From: Nitrospira sp.
GTDB taxonomy: Bacteria; Nitrospirota; Nitrospiria; Nitrospirales; UBA8639
Assembly (NCBI GenBank): GCA_011523385.1
Contig: WTGX01000028.1
Coordinates: 53,808 to 117,807 of the forward strand
DNA: 64,000 nt
Direction: 5' to 3'
Part shown: positions 16,614 to 26,378 of the stretch, in pieces
How the letters are laid out: the number at the start of each line of letters is the position of its first letter
How positions within the stretch are numbered: the stretch's first letter is position 1
The notes under the pieces: model-generated
What the model was told of the DNA's origin: nothing
Database searches by the model: none
The model's input: the letters and a program-made list of their open reading frames with translations, nothing else
Translations under genes and position numbers: made by a program

Positions 16614-17114
16614 TCACACATCCAGGGTCTCCACAGCCTGCCAATCCTGCGGGTTTGCGGAAGCGGCTCGAATGAGTTGGAGGCGTGAGACGGGAAAGGC
16701 GCTTGGCAGGTCCGGGGGCAAGGCCATGATGATCGCCTGCTTCACGCTTTCGGGAAACAGCCCGTACAAGAGGCTGACGTGCGGGTCGAAGGCACTCGCC
16801 GGTTGGGCGTTGAAGATCTGCGTGGCCTGTTGGTGAACATCCAGGATCGCCGGAGACGGCTCCGCCCGCAGGAAGAGGCAGCGAAAGTACGACGATTCAT
16901 AGTCCGGATCCTTGAGTCGAACCTCGAATGGATGGAGCGCGCGCGCCAACTGGTGCGCGCGATCAACCAGATCATCCTCTCTGCCTTCGAGTCTGCCCAG
17001 CAGGGTGAGATGGGGGTCGAATGCCGGGCCATGATACCGGGCGCTCAGGTCGGCGATCACGCCGGCCAGCCGGTCGAATGCCGCACCCGTCGGCACAATC
17101 CACAGATGAAACAT
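16614..17114 (-). CDS. 2'-5' RNA ligase-like / cyclic phosphodiesterase family protein
   Basis: A 166-residue 2H phosphoesterase. The two histidine motifs are HLT at residue 35 (FDPHLTLLGRLEG) and HVS in FDPHVSLLYGLFP, spaced about 85 residues apart as in cyclic nucleotide phosphodiesterases (CPDase) and LigT. ATG 17114 gives MFHLWIVPTGAAFDRL, matching family starts; the frame is open further upstream into glmS. It follows glmS by 23 bases on the same strand and probably shares its transcript. Substrate unknown. Confidence 0.85.
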   Translation of the reverse strand: MFHLWIVPTGAAFDRLAGVIADLSARYHGPAFDPHLTLLGRLEGREDDLVDRAHQLARALHPFEVRLKDPDYESSYFRCLFLRAEPSPAILDVHQQATQIFNAQPASAFDPHVSLLYGLFPESVKQAIIMALPPDLPSAFPVSRLQLIRAASANPQDWQAVETLDV

Positions 17115-17137
17115 GCTCACGGACGATCTTCGAGGCC

Positions 17138-18967
17138 CTACTCCACGGTCACGCTTTTCGCCAGGTTTCGCGGACGATCCACGTCGATGTTGCGGAGCGT
17201 CGCGATATGATACGCCAACAATTGCAGCGCGGCGGTGAAGGGGATGGGTGAGAGCAAGGCATGGGTGTTGGGAATCCTGAAGACGCAATCGGCCAGGGCT
17301 TCGAGTTCCTCTTCGCCCTCACTCACGAAGGCCATGACCGGCGCGCTCCGCGCCTTGACTTCCATGAGGTTGCTCACGGTTTTGTCATATAACCGGTCCC
17401 GCGGGGCCAGGACCACCACCGGCATGTCCTCGTCGATCAGGGCAATAGGACCGTGCTTCATTTCGCCCGCGGCGTAGCCTTCCGCGTGGATGTAGGAAAT
17501 TTCCTTGAGCTTGAGCGCGCCTTCCAACGCAATCGGATAATTGATCCCGCGTCCGAGGTAGAGAAAGTTGTTTTTCTCGTGGAACCGTTTCGCCATGGCC
17601 GCGAATTCGGCTTCCCGCCTGATGACGTTTTCCACGTGTCCGGGCAGGGCCATGAATTGATCCAGCCACCATTGGCCGTCTTCCACGCTCAGGACCCGGC
17701 GCACGCGCCCCACGTGCAGGGCCAGGAGATACAGGGCCATGACCTGGCCGGTGAAGGCTTTGGTCGAGGCCACGCTGATCTCCGGGCCGCACCGGGTGTA
17801 AATCACGCCGTCGGATTCCCTGGCCAGCGTGCTGCCCACCACGTTCACGATCGACAGGACGTGCGCGCCCAATCGCCTGGCCTCCCGGGCGGCGGCCAGC
17901 GTATCCGCGGTTTCTCCGGATTGGGAAATGGCGACGAACACGTCCCCTTGCTGCACCATGGGGTTGCGGTACCGGAATTCCGAGCCGATATCCACTTGGA
18001 CCGGTTTGTGAACGAGTTCCTCAAACAAATATTTGCCCACCAGACCGGCGTGCCAGGACGTTCCGCAGGCGACGAGCCAGATCGACCGGGCGTCCCGTAA
18101 CTGATCAGGCGTGATCGCCAAATCCGGCAGATCCGCTTCACCCGAGTCGTAACTGTAGCGACCCCGCAGCGTGTCGAGAATGGCCTGGGGTTGCTCATGA
18201 ATTTCCTTGAGCATGAAGTGCGGGTACCCGCCTTTTTCCGCGGCTTCCGCGTTCCAGTCGATGCGGACCGTATCCCGGTTGACGGGTTGTCCCTCTGCGC
18301 CGGTCACCGTCACACCGAGTGGGGTCAATGTCCCGACGTCTCCGTCTTCCAGATACGTCACGTTTCGGGTATGAGCCAGCAGCGGCGTCACGTCGGAAGC
18401 CAGGAAGGCGGCTTTCTCGCTTTGCCCCAGCACCAGCGGACAACCCGACTTGGTCACGACCAGGGTTTCGGGTTCGCTCACGCACATGCCGGCAATCGCA
18501 TAGCTCCCGCGCAGTTCCCGCACGGTCGCGCGAAACGCCTGCTCCAGGGAGTGCCCCTCTTCCATGTGAAACGCCAGCAGATGGGCGATGACTTCGGTAT
18601 CCGTCTCGGATTCGAACCGGGACCCCGCGGTTTCCAAGCGCCGCTTGTGGGCCAGGTAATTTTCGATAATGCCGTTGTGTACAATGACGACGTTGCCGGA
18701 CCGATGCGGGTGGGCGTTCTGTTCGGACGGTTTGCCGTGCGTGGCCCATCGCGTATGCCCGATCCCGATCGTCCCGGAGAGGTGTTCTTCTTTCAGCGCC
18801 TCTTCCAGGTGCAGCAGTTTGCCGACGCTTCGCCGGATCTCGATCCGGCCGTGCTGCAACACCGCAATCCCCGCGGAATCATACCCGCGATACTCCAGCC
18901 GCCGCAGGCCCTGCATGAGCACCCCGGCGGCATTCTCGTCCCCGATATATCCCATGATTCCGCACAT
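17138..18967 (-). CDS. glmS: Glutamine--fructose-6-phosphate aminotransferase (isomerizing)
   Basis: Makes glucosamine-6-phosphate, entry point to peptidoglycan and lipopolysaccharide. The 609 residues are full length. Cys2 (MCGIMGYIG) is the glutaminase nucleophile; HTRWATHG and HNGIIENY follow in the class II glutaminase domain. Two SIS domains carry the sugar phosphate site (SQSGETADTLAA around residue 350; LGRGINYPIALEGALKLKE around 480), ending RNLAKSVTVE. It lies downstream of glmU on the same strand with a 106-base AT-rich gap that could hold its promoter. Confidence 0.97.
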   Translation of the reverse strand: MCGIMGYIGDENAAGVLMQGLRRLEYRGYDSAGIAVLQHGRIEIRRSVGKLLHLEEALKEEHLSGTIGIGHTRWATHGKPSEQNAHPHRSGNVVIVHNGIIENYLAHKRRLETAGSRFESETDTEVIAHLLAFHMEEGHSLEQAFRATVRELRGSYAIAGMCVSEPETLVVTKSGCPLVLGQSEKAAFLASDVTPLLAHTRNVTYLEDGDVGTLTPLGVTVTGAEGQPVNRDTVRIDWNAEAAEKGGYPHFMLKEIHEQPQAILDTLRGRYSYDSGEADLPDLAITPDQLRDARSIWLVACGTSWHAGLVGKYLFEELVHKPVQVDIGSEFRYRNPMVQQGDVFVAISQSGETADTLAAAREARRLGAHVLSIVNVVGSTLARESDGVIYTRCGPEISVASTKAFTGQVMALYLLALHVGRVRRVLSVEDGQWWLDQFMALPGHVENVIRREAEFAAMAKRFHEKNNFLYLGRGINYPIALEGALKLKEISYIHAEGYAAGEMKHGPIALIDEDMPVVVLAPRDRLYDKTVSNLMEVKARSAPVMAFVSEGEEELEALADCVFRIPNTHALLSPIPFTAALQLLAYHIATLRNIDVDRPRNLAKSVTVE

Positions 18968-19073
18968 GCGCTATTTGTCACCAAAATGAATCATTTTATG
19001 ATCTATTCGTGTATATTTATGCGCAATTCATTATTGTTTTGTCATCATAATTGCGCGTTTTTGCTTACATTAC

Positions 19074-20492
19074 TTACGACTTTTTCGAATTATCGACTCG
19101 TCGCCGGGCAGCCCATTCTTCTTTGGTGACTTGCGGGCTTCGTGACAACGCCAGCGCGCCAGCGGGCACGTCTTCTGTAATCGTGGAACCCGACCCGACC
19201 ACAGCGCCCTTGCCCACCCTGACGGGCGCGATCAGTTGCGCGTCGCTGCCGATGAACGCCTCGTCCTCGATCGTCGTCCGGTCCTTTTTATAACCGTCGT
19301 AATTGCACGTGATCGCGCCCGCGCCGATATTGACCCGTTTCCCTACGGTCGTGTCACCCAGATACGTCAGATGATTCGCCTTGGACCCCGGTCCCAGTTC
19401 CGTATTTTTCAATTCGACGAAATTGCCCACCTTGGACTGTTTCCGCAACACCGAACCCGGACGAACGTGCGCGAATGGCCCGAGCGTGGCCTGATCCTCG
19501 ATAACCGCACTGTCCGCCACGGAACTGTCCTCGATGGTCACGGCGTTCCCCACCACGCTGTTCCTCACCCGGACGTGGGATCGAATGACGCAGTCGGCCC
19601 CGATGGCCGTTTGACCCTCCAACGTCACGCCCGGGTAGAGCACGGTATCAGCGCCGATCGTGACCGTCTCATCAATGAACGTGGTCCGGGGGTCGAGCAT
19701 GGTCACGCCCTTCTCCAACCATCGCGCCCGAATGCGGTGGCGCATCGCCTCTTCGACGACGGCCAGATGCGCCCGGGTATTGACCCCGATACACTCCGAA
19801 GAATCGGCGACCTTCAGACCCGCCACCCGGTGCCCCCCGGCCACGGCCAAGCCCACGACGTCGGTCAGATAATATTCGCCTTGAGCATTATCAGCCCGAA
19901 CCCGGGCCAGGGCCTTGAACAGGAACGACGTCTCGACCACGTAGGTTCCGGCGTTCACTTCGTGGATGGCGCGCTCGGCCCTGGTCGCATCCGCTTCCTC
20001 CACCACCTTGAGGACGTGCCCCTTGGGGTCCCTGACCACGCGCCCGTAGCCCCGGGGATCAGGCAGGTCCGTGCTCAGGAAGGTCAAGGTCGCTTTGGCC
20101 TTTTCATGACGGGTCAACAACCTCTCCACGGTCGCTCGACTCAGCAACGGCGTATCCGCGTTCAGGATGAGGCAATGCCTGCTCACGGCTTTCCCGTTGG
20201 GCAGCAGGGCCGCTCTGGCCTGTTGCACCGCATGGCCCGTCCCCAACTGGTCGGGTTGCAGGGCCACGTCGAACGGCTCGAATTCCGCCTTGGATTGTTC
20301 CAGAAACGCCCGGACCCGTTCGGCCTGATGGCCGATGATCACCACCACGCGCGCGTCCGCGACCCGTCCGGCCAACGAGACCATGTACCAGAGCAGGGGC
20401 CGACCGGCCACGGGGTGTAACGCCTTGGCCGTTTTGGACCGCATGCGTTTGCCCCGGCCCGCTGCGATGACGATCGCGGAAAACTTTTTCAT
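19074..20492 (-). CDS. glmU: Bifunctional GlcN-1-P acetyltransferase / UDP-GlcNAc pyrophosphorylase
   Basis: Produces UDP-N-acetylglucosamine. 472 residues from ATG 20492. The N-terminal half is the uridyltransferase (VIAAGRGKRMRSKTAKALHP, then LNADTPLL, GTGHAV, and GYGRVVRD). The C-terminal half is a left-handed beta-helix of hexapeptide repeats (IGADTVLYPGVTLEG, VGNFVELKNTELGPGSKANHL, NIGAGAITCNYDG, IGSDAQLIAPV). The same frame is open upstream past base 20492, but that extension does not resemble the family. Being next to glmS, it puts two consecutive steps of the pathway together. Confidence 0.96.
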   Translation of the reverse strand: MKKFSAIVIAAGRGKRMRSKTAKALHPVAGRPLLWYMVSLAGRVADARVVVIIGHQAERVRAFLEQSKAEFEPFDVALQPDQLGTGHAVQQARAALLPNGKAVSRHCLILNADTPLLSRATVERLLTRHEKAKATLTFLSTDLPDPRGYGRVVRDPKGHVLKVVEEADATRAERAIHEVNAGTYVVETSFLFKALARVRADNAQGEYYLTDVVGLAVAGGHRVAGLKVADSSECIGVNTRAHLAVVEEAMRHRIRARWLEKGVTMLDPRTTFIDETVTIGADTVLYPGVTLEGQTAIGADCVIRSHVRVRNSVVGNAVTIEDSSVADSAVIEDQATLGPFAHVRPGSVLRKQSKVGNFVELKNTELGPGSKANHLTYLGDTTVGKRVNIGAGAITCNYDGYKKDRTTIEDEAFIGSDAQLIAPVRVGKGAVVGSGSTITEDVPAGALALSRSPQVTKEEWAARRRVDNSKKS

Positions 20493-20533
20493 CGGTGGTG
20501 CCTCATGACGAGGCGTTGCGGAACAGGTGGAGG

Positions 20534-21220
20534 TTATCCCGTCCTGACTTCGACCTTCCGTTCGGGAAAGGCGGAGGGCTCGCGAGTCGCATCGAAGGCC
20601 GGCACGTTCATGGGTTTCCCGGACGAATAGAGCCCGCCCGAGACGATCAGTTTCATGGCTTCTTCCACGCTCATGTCCACGGACACCACTTCCCGTTCCG
20701 GGACCAACAAAAAGTATCCTGACGTGGGGTTCGGCGACGTCGGGACGTACACGTGGACCAGGGGTTCCGGCGCCAGGGTTTGGACTTCTTCCCTGGTTTC
20801 CCCGGTCACGAAGGCCAAACAGTAGTTCCCGTCCTTGGGGAATTGAATCATCACCACTTTGTTGTACTTCTTCCGCTGTTTGAAGGACAGGATATCCATC
20901 ATGGATTTCAGGGTCGCATAAATCCCGCGCACCACGGGCACCCGGTCCAGGAATCCTTCCCACCGTTTCACCAGCCGCCCCCCGATGTAATGCGTCCCCA
21001 TGAACCCCGCGAACAGGATCAGAAACAGCAGCGTCAGGATCCCCAGGCCGGGCACGTAGTAGTCTTCGGTCACCACTTCGGCCAGCATGTTCCCCAAGAT
21101 GCTGTCTACGGTGACGAACAGGGTCTTGAGGACGAGCACCGTCCCCCAGATCGGCGTGACCACCAACAGGCCCGTGAGAAAATATCGCTTGAATGCCGTG
21201 CTGGACATGGTGAATCGCAT
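20534..21220 (-). CDS. DUF502 family membrane protein
   Basis: A 228-residue protein of unknown function, with two membrane helices (YFLTGLLVVTPIWGTVLVL and LGILTLLFLILFAGFMGTHY) followed by a soluble domain. The family hallmark RVPVVRGIYATLKSMMDIL and the PEPLVHVYVPTSPNPTSGYF segment are intact. ATG 21220 gives a start close to the first helix; an in-frame start further up is less likely. It ends 41 bases before glmU starts, so it could lead a glmU-glmS transcript, divergent from tmk. Confidence 0.9.
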   Translation of the reverse strand: MRFTMSSTAFKRYFLTGLLVVTPIWGTVLVLKTLFVTVDSILGNMLAEVVTEDYYVPGLGILTLLFLILFAGFMGTHYIGGRLVKRWEGFLDRVPVVRGIYATLKSMMDILSFKQRKKYNKVVMIQFPKDGNYCLAFVTGETREEVQTLAPEPLVHVYVPTSPNPTSGYFLLVPEREVVSVDMSVEEAMKLIVSGGLYSSGKPMNVPAFDATREPSAFPERKVEVRTG

Positions 21221-21290
21221 GTTACAAACCTGGGGGGCTTCCTGCAACCCCGTTTCTTGCGAATATCAACGGGTTGGATTACGATGCGCC

Positions 21291-22016
21291 GTGGCAAGCA
21301 GGAGATCGCACGACGCCCCTTCCGCGACGAAACGTCCGCGTCGAAAGGGCCTCTTCATCACGTTCGAGGGGATCGAAGGGAGCGGCAAATCCACCCAGGC
21401 CCAGGCCCTCGCCCACTATCTCCGCTCCAAAGGCTTCCGGGTGATCGAAACACGCGAACCCGGCGGCACGCCCGTGGCCGAACACATCCGGGAGGTGTTT
21501 CTGCGCCCCACCCGCAAACGTCGAGCACTCGATCCTCTGGTCCCGGAGTGTGAAGTGGCCCTGGTCCTGGCGGCTCGAAGCCAACACGTCGCCAACCTGA
21601 TCCTGCCGGCCTTGGAGCACGGAGCCGTGGTCATCTGCGACCGCTTCTCCGACTCGACGCTGGCGTACCAGGGGTACGGCAGAGGGCTCCCGTTAACCGA
21701 ACTGCGGTCACTCACGCGGTGGGCCGCCAGGGGCCTGACTCCCAATGCGACCTTTTTGTTTGATCTGCCCGTGTCCCAGGGATTGCGACGGCGCCTGAGC
21801 AGCACCGACGTGAATCGTCTGGATCATGAAACCGCGGCCTTCCATCAACGCGTGCGAAAAGGATTCCTGAGCTTGGCCCGACAAGCGCCACGACGGATTC
21901 ATACGATCAACGCCGGCCGGTCGCCCCGAACGATTGCCCGGCAACTGATCACGTTGATCGACCCCCTGCTTGACGAGGGACTGAAAGCCGGACGCCTTAC
22001 GGTCAAGCGTGCGTAA
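21291..22016 (+). CDS. tmk: Thymidylate kinase
   Basis: Phosphorylates dTMP to dTDP for DNA synthesis. About 241 residues from GTG 21291; the frame is open upstream but carries no family sequence. The P-loop is FEGIEGSGKSTQ, followed by TREPGGTPVAEHIRE, and the DR-containing motif DRFSDSTLAYQGYGRG. An insertion rich in Arg (LRPTRKRRALDPL) sits after the P-loop region. It is 6 bases upstream of holB, an arrangement common in many bacteria. Confidence 0.94.
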   Translation: MASRRSHDAPSATKRPRRKGLFITFEGIEGSGKSTQAQALAHYLRSKGFRVIETREPGGTPVAEHIREVFLRPTRKRRALDPLVPECEVALVLAARSQHVANLILPALEHGAVVICDRFSDSTLAYQGYGRGLPLTELRSLTRWAARGLTPNATFLFDLPVSQGLRRRLSSTDVNRLDHETAAFHQRVRKGFLSLARQAPRRIHTINAGRSPRTIARQLITLIDPLLDEGLKAGRLTVKRA

Positions 22017-22022
22017 ACCCCT

Positions 22023-23039
22023 ATGCCGTTTGCAGACGTCATCGGTCAGGAAGGACCGAAAAGGAAAATCCGGACGGCGCTGGGCCAGGCGGCCATCGGC
22101 CACGCCTACCTCTTTTCGGGAGACGACGGCATCGGCAAACGCCTCATGGCCTTGCGCTTTGCGCAAGCCCTCTCCTGCGAAACCCCGCCGTCCTCGAACC
22201 AGCCGGACTCCTGCGGCCAGTGTCGCGCCTGCCGGCAAATCGACTCCGGCACCTATCCCGATCTGTTGATCATCGAACCGGAGCAGGACAAAGCCAACCC
22301 GCAAATCAAAATCGATCAGGTCCGCGAGATCGAGCGTCACGTGATCTACCGGCCGCTGTTGAGCGCACGAAAGATCTGTCTCATCGACGATGCCGATCGC
22401 CTGACCGCCAATGCCGCCAACGCTTTCTTGAAAACACTCGAAGACCCGCCGGACCACAGCCTGTTCATCCTGGTGACCAGCCAGCCCCTGCGCCTGCTGG
22501 CCACGGTGCGGTCCCGCTGTTTGACGCTACGGTTCTCGCCCGCGACGCCCGAGCAATTCCAGGGGGCCCTTGCCCTGAGGCAGGCCATGGCGATTGAGGA
22601 CGCCCGGTTTCTTTCGCAGGTGTGTCGAAACCGTATCGGGGTGGCCCTGCGGACGGATCTGTCCGATTTGCGCAGCCGCCACGACCGATTTTTTGAACTA
22701 TGCCGTGATGAGACTCTCGCCCATCCCACGGCCGTGCTCCAACAGGCCGAAGACCTCTCAAAGGCCCAACCCTTCCCGGACGTGATCGACTGGCTTGCGC
22801 ACGGACTGCGCGACCTCCTGCTGGTGACCCTCGGGACGGAGCAGGACCTCCTCCTGCACCAATCCCGCATTGCGTTGCTTCAACAACTGGCCGAATCCTT
22901 GACCCCCGCGGACGTCGTGGATCTCCTGGATGTGCTGCATACCCTGGAGCAGGCTCCGACGCACAATTTGAATCTCCAACTCTGCCTGGAAAATTTCCTG
23001 TTTCACTTTCACCAAACGATCCACCGTGACGCCGCCTGA
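22023..23039 (+). CDS. holB: DNA polymerase III delta-prime subunit
   Basis: Clamp-loader AAA+ subunit, 338 residues. It opens with FADVIGQEGPKRKIRTAL and has a P-loop-like GDDGIGKR, four zinc-binding cysteines (SCGQCRACRQI plus an upstream Cys), the sensor region LIDDADRLTANAANAFLKTLEDPP and the SRC motif of delta-prime in VRSRCLTLRF. The C-terminal collar is less conserved. It follows tmk closely and precedes metG after a repeat-filled gap. Confidence 0.94.
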   Translation: MPFADVIGQEGPKRKIRTALGQAAIGHAYLFSGDDGIGKRLMALRFAQALSCETPPSSNQPDSCGQCRACRQIDSGTYPDLLIIEPEQDKANPQIKIDQVREIERHVIYRPLLSARKICLIDDADRLTANAANAFLKTLEDPPDHSLFILVTSQPLRLLATVRSRCLTLRFSPATPEQFQGALALRQAMAIEDARFLSQVCRNRIGVALRTDLSDLRSRHDRFFELCRDETLAHPTAVLQQAEDLSKAQPFPDVIDWLAHGLRDLLLVTLGTEQDLLLHQSRIALLQQLAESLTPADVVDLLDVLHTLEQAPTHNLNLQLCLENFLFHFHQTIHRDAA

Positions 23040-23110
23040 AGAACATGATATGTATTGGAACCGCGCACTCCTGTTACACCTTTTGTGTGATGGTGATGAA
23101 AACAACCACA

Positions 23111-23224
23111 ATTTGTCATTCTGAACGAAGTGAAGAATCTCTCCTCAACAACCGAATGTCTCAACTACGAGATCCTTCGCTAGGCCCTTCGCTACGCTCA
23201 GGGCAAGCTCAGGATGACAGTTTG
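23111..23224. repeat. Palindromic intergenic repeat, family A copy 2
   Basis: TTTGTCATTCTGAACGAAGTG ... GGATCCTTCGC-like ... GGGCAAGCTCAGGATGACAG. Nearly the same sequence occurs in reverse orientation at 26379-26500. It occupies the gap between holB and metG, which otherwise shows only the AT-rich stretch before metG. Confidence 0.8.
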
Positions 23225-23277
23225 GTGTCATTTGCTATTTTCATACCAATGACCACAAAAGTCCGAATGGACTGACA

Positions 23278-25215
23278 ATGCCCAATTCCTTCTATATCAC
23301 CACCCCCATTTACTACGTGAACGACGTGCCGCACATCGGGCATGCGTATACCACTATCGCGGCGGACGTGCTGGCACGCTGGCGCCGCCTCATCGGAGAA
23401 GAGGTCTTCTTTCTGACGGGCCTCGACGAACACGGCCAAAAGGTCCAGCAGGCCGCGGCCAAAGCCGGGGTCTCGCCGCAGGAGCATTGCGACCGGCTGA
23501 CCCCGCAATTCCGCACCTTGTGGGAGAAGCTCGCCATTTCCAACGACGGGTTCATTCGTACCACGGATGGCCGGCATCAAGCCGTGGTCCAACGATTCCT
23601 GCAGGAACTGTATGACAAACAACTCATCTACCGCGCGGAATATACCGGCTGGTATTGCACGTTCGACGAACGCTTCTGGACGGAAAAAGACGTGGACAAC
23701 GGACGGTGTCCGGACTGTCAACGGCCGGTCGAGCAACTCAGCGAAAGCAATTACTTCTTTCGCATGAGCCAATTCCAACAGCGGCTGCTGGACCACCTCG
23801 AAGCCAATCCCACGTTCATCCGCCCGGAATCCCGTCGCAACGAAGTGCTGGGCTTCTTGCAGAAACCCCTGGAAGACCTCTCGATTTCCCGTCCCAAATC
23901 CCGCTTGTCCTGGGGCATTGAACTGCCCTTCGACGCCGACTACGTCACGTACGTATGGTTCGACGCGCTGGTGAATTACGTGTCGGCGCTGGAATACCTG
24001 CCGCCGCAGCCTTCGGTTGATCGCTGGTGGCCGGCCACCGTGCACCTGGTCGGCAAAGACATCCTGACGACTCATGCGGTGTATTGGTCCACCATGCTCA
24101 TGGCCCTGGAGATCTCCTTGCCCCACGCGATCTTCGCGCACGGCTGGTGGACGGTGGACGGAGAAAAAATGTCCAAGAGCCGGGGCAACGTGGTTGACCC
24201 GTATGCCGTGATCGACCGGTTCGGCGCGGATGCGTTTCGCTACTTCCTGCTCCGCGAAATCCCGTTCGGACAGGACGGGGACTTTTCGCACGAGTCCTTT
24301 GTCGGCCGGATCAATGCCGACCTGGCCAATGGACTGGGCAACCTGTTGAGCCGGACCGTGACTCTGATCCAGCGGTTTTGTCACGGCGCCGTGCCGGCTC
24401 CTGACCCTTCCTCAATCACCGGACTCGAAACCGATTTGCAAGCCGCGGCCGAATCCCTGATGCAAAAGACGTTGTCCCATCACTTGCGGCGGGTCGAATT
24501 CAACCGCACACTCGAAGCGATCTGGGGATTGGTGCAACTCGGCAATCAATACATTGACAAGACCGCACCGTGGGTCCTCGCCAAAAACCCTGACGACGCC
24601 CAACGACTCCACACCGTACTCTTTCACGCGGCGGAGACCCTCCGGTTCCTCTGCCTGGCCGTGTATCCCTTCATGCCGGATACCGCGCAGGAAATGGCCC
24701 GGCAACTGGGGTTGCCGTATGATTTTTCCCGGGCGCTCCTCAAGGCCCCTGTCGCCTGGGGCGACCAGGAATCCGGCGCCACCGTGGTCAAAGGGAAAGC
24801 CCTGTTCCCGCGAGTCGAGGCTGCCGCGTCGCAATCCCCTGCAAAACCTCAACCTGAGGCATCCGCTCTTTCTCCCAAAGATGAGGACAACCGAATCACC
24901 ATACAGGACTTTCAGAAAGTCGAGTTGAAAGTCGCCAAAGTCCTCACGGCCGAACGCGTCCCCAAGTCAAACAAACTCCTGAAACTCCAGGTTGATCTCG
25001 GCGGCGAACAGCGACAGATCGTGGCGGGTATCGGGAAAAAATACGGCCCGGACGACGTGGTGGGAAAGACGATTGTGGTGGTGGCGAATCTGAAACCGGC
25101 CAAACTGATGGGCGTGGAATCGCAGGGAATGGTGCTGGCGGCAGGAGATCAGGACGTCCAAGGCCTGGTCACGTTCGAGGACGCCGGTCTTGAGCCGGGC
25201 ACGAAGGTCAAATAG
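23278..25215 (+). CDS. metG: Methionyl-tRNA synthetase
   Basis: Charges tRNA-Met. 645 residues: class I catalytic core with HIGHAYT near residue 20 and KMSKSRGN near residue 298, anticodon domain, and a C-terminal OB-fold tRNA-binding domain (DFQKVELKVAKVLTAERVPKSNKLLKLQVDLG ... QGMVLAA) joined by a Pro/Ala-rich linker. In the zinc region CPDC is present but the first knuckle reads YCTFDE, with only one cysteine. The length and C-terminal EMAP-type domain fit the bacterial dimeric form. Confidence 0.96.
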   Translation: MPNSFYITTPIYYVNDVPHIGHAYTTIAADVLARWRRLIGEEVFFLTGLDEHGQKVQQAAAKAGVSPQEHCDRLTPQFRTLWEKLAISNDGFIRTTDGRHQAVVQRFLQELYDKQLIYRAEYTGWYCTFDERFWTEKDVDNGRCPDCQRPVEQLSESNYFFRMSQFQQRLLDHLEANPTFIRPESRRNEVLGFLQKPLEDLSISRPKSRLSWGIELPFDADYVTYVWFDALVNYVSALEYLPPQPSVDRWWPATVHLVGKDILTTHAVYWSTMLMALEISLPHAIFAHGWWTVDGEKMSKSRGNVVDPYAVIDRFGADAFRYFLLREIPFGQDGDFSHESFVGRINADLANGLGNLLSRTVTLIQRFCHGAVPAPDPSSITGLETDLQAAAESLMQKTLSHHLRRVEFNRTLEAIWGLVQLGNQYIDKTAPWVLAKNPDDAQRLHTVLFHAAETLRFLCLAVYPFMPDTAQEMARQLGLPYDFSRALLKAPVAWGDQESGATVVKGKALFPRVEAAASQSPAKPQPEASALSPKDEDNRITIQDFQKVELKVAKVLTAERVPKSNKLLKLQVDLGGEQRQIVAGIGKKYGPDDVVGKTIVVVANLKPAKLMGVESQGMVLAAGDQDVQGLVTFEDAGLEPGTKVK

Positions 25216-25345
25216 TCTCTACCCCACCCTGCCCTCCCCCCTTCGACTCCGCTCAGGACAGGCTTACAAAGGGGAGGAAACAGATGAGCATGCCGCCTAC
25301 ATTCCCCTCCTTTGTAAGGAGGGGTAAGGGGAGGTAGAGTCTTCT
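25216..25345. repeat. Intergenic repeat, family C copy 2
   Basis: CTCTACCCCACCCTGCCCTC ... TTACAAAGGGGAGGAAAC and an inverted arm ATTCCCCTCCTTTGTAAGG ... GAGGTAGAG. It fills the gap between the convergent metG and kdsD genes, with a family D word (CCTTCGACTCCGCTCAGGAC) inside. Confidence 0.8.
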
Positions 25346-25389
25346 CAATGGCGTTGGGTAATACTTTCGATTAACCCGACCTGCCATCC

Positions 25390-26361
25390 TTACAGCCCGC
25401 GGGCGACCAGGTCGTGGAGGTGGATCATGCCGACGACCTGTTTCTGACGATTCAAGACCGGCAACACGGAAATGGGTTTCGTGCGTTTTTCCATTTTTTC
25501 CAGGGCCGCGTACGCATTTTCGTCCTCATACACAAACTCCGGGGTGGCGTTCATGATGTCCTGAATCGTCATGCCGAATACGTCTTTTTGAGCCTCCAAC
25601 GCCCGGCGAACGTCATAGTCGGTCACCAGGCCCAGTAACAGGTGTTCATCATCAATGATCGAGACGGCTCCCGCCCGTTGTCGCGTCATCTCCGTCAGCA
25701 TGAATCGCACGTCTTTCGCCCCATGCACAACCGGGTTGGCCTCACCGGAGCGCATGAGATCGCCCACCGTCAGAAGTAACCGCTTGCCCAGTTGTCCCCC
25801 GGGATGATTGACGGCAAAATCATCCGGTTGAAAATCACGTAATTTCATGAGCGTCACGGCTAAGGCGTCGCCCACCACCAACGCCACGGTCGTGCTGCAC
25901 GTGGGCGCCATGTTGAGCGGGCAGGCTTCTTCCTCTATCGGCGTATGCAGAACCAGATCGGAATGCCTGGCCATCGACGAATGCGGTTGGGCGGTGATTG
26001 AAATGACTTTCGCGCCAATTTTTCTGGCTACGGGAAGAATCGCCAACAATTCATCACTCTCACCCGATTTTCCGACGGCCAACACGATGTCTTCTTGCTT
26101 GATGATCCCGACGCCGCCGTGCAGCCCATCGGCGCTGTGCAGGAACACGGCCGGTGTGCCCGTGGAGACCATCGTGGCTGCAATTTTCTGCGCGACGATG
26201 CCGGATTTTCCCACCCCCGTGACCACGACCTTCCCTCGACAGTCGAAAATCCACCGCACGGCTTCTTCGTACGCCGGGCCCAGGGCCGGTTTGAGCGCAT
26301 TGATCGTCCGGGTCTCCAGATCAATCACGCGCCGTATTGCAGCCAGAACGTCCATGGTCAA
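25390..26361 (-). CDS. kdsD: D-arabinose-5-phosphate isomerase
   Basis: Converts ribulose-5-phosphate to arabinose-5-phosphate, first step of KDO synthesis for lipopolysaccharide. A 323-residue SIS domain (VVVTGVGKSGIVAQKIAATMVSTG, SADGLHGGVGII, VGKSGESDEL) is followed by two CBS domains (about 205-323, ending PVLNRQKQVVGMIHLHDLVARGL). The domain order and ACPLNMAPTCSTT and NHPGGQLGKRLL motifs are family hallmarks. KdsA/KdsB are not in view. Gene presence supports an outer membrane with LPS. Confidence 0.94.
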   Translation of the reverse strand: MTMDVLAAIRRVIDLETRTINALKPALGPAYEEAVRWIFDCRGKVVVTGVGKSGIVAQKIAATMVSTGTPAVFLHSADGLHGGVGIIKQEDIVLAVGKSGESDELLAILPVARKIGAKVISITAQPHSSMARHSDLVLHTPIEEEACPLNMAPTCSTTVALVVGDALAVTLMKLRDFQPDDFAVNHPGGQLGKRLLLTVGDLMRSGEANPVVHGAKDVRFMLTEMTRQRAGAVSIIDDEHLLLGLVTDYDVRRALEAQKDVFGMTIQDIMNATPEFVYEDENAYAALEKMEKRTKPISVLPVLNRQKQVVGMIHLHDLVARGL

Positions 26362-26378
26362 TTCTTACAGGAATCTCC

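Noticed and set aside
19021..19056. GCGCAATT ... AATTGCGC inverted repeat between glmU and glmS
   Set aside because: The loop is about 20 bases and it lies in the gap between two co-oriented genes with no T-run on the minus strand, so a terminator call is not supported.
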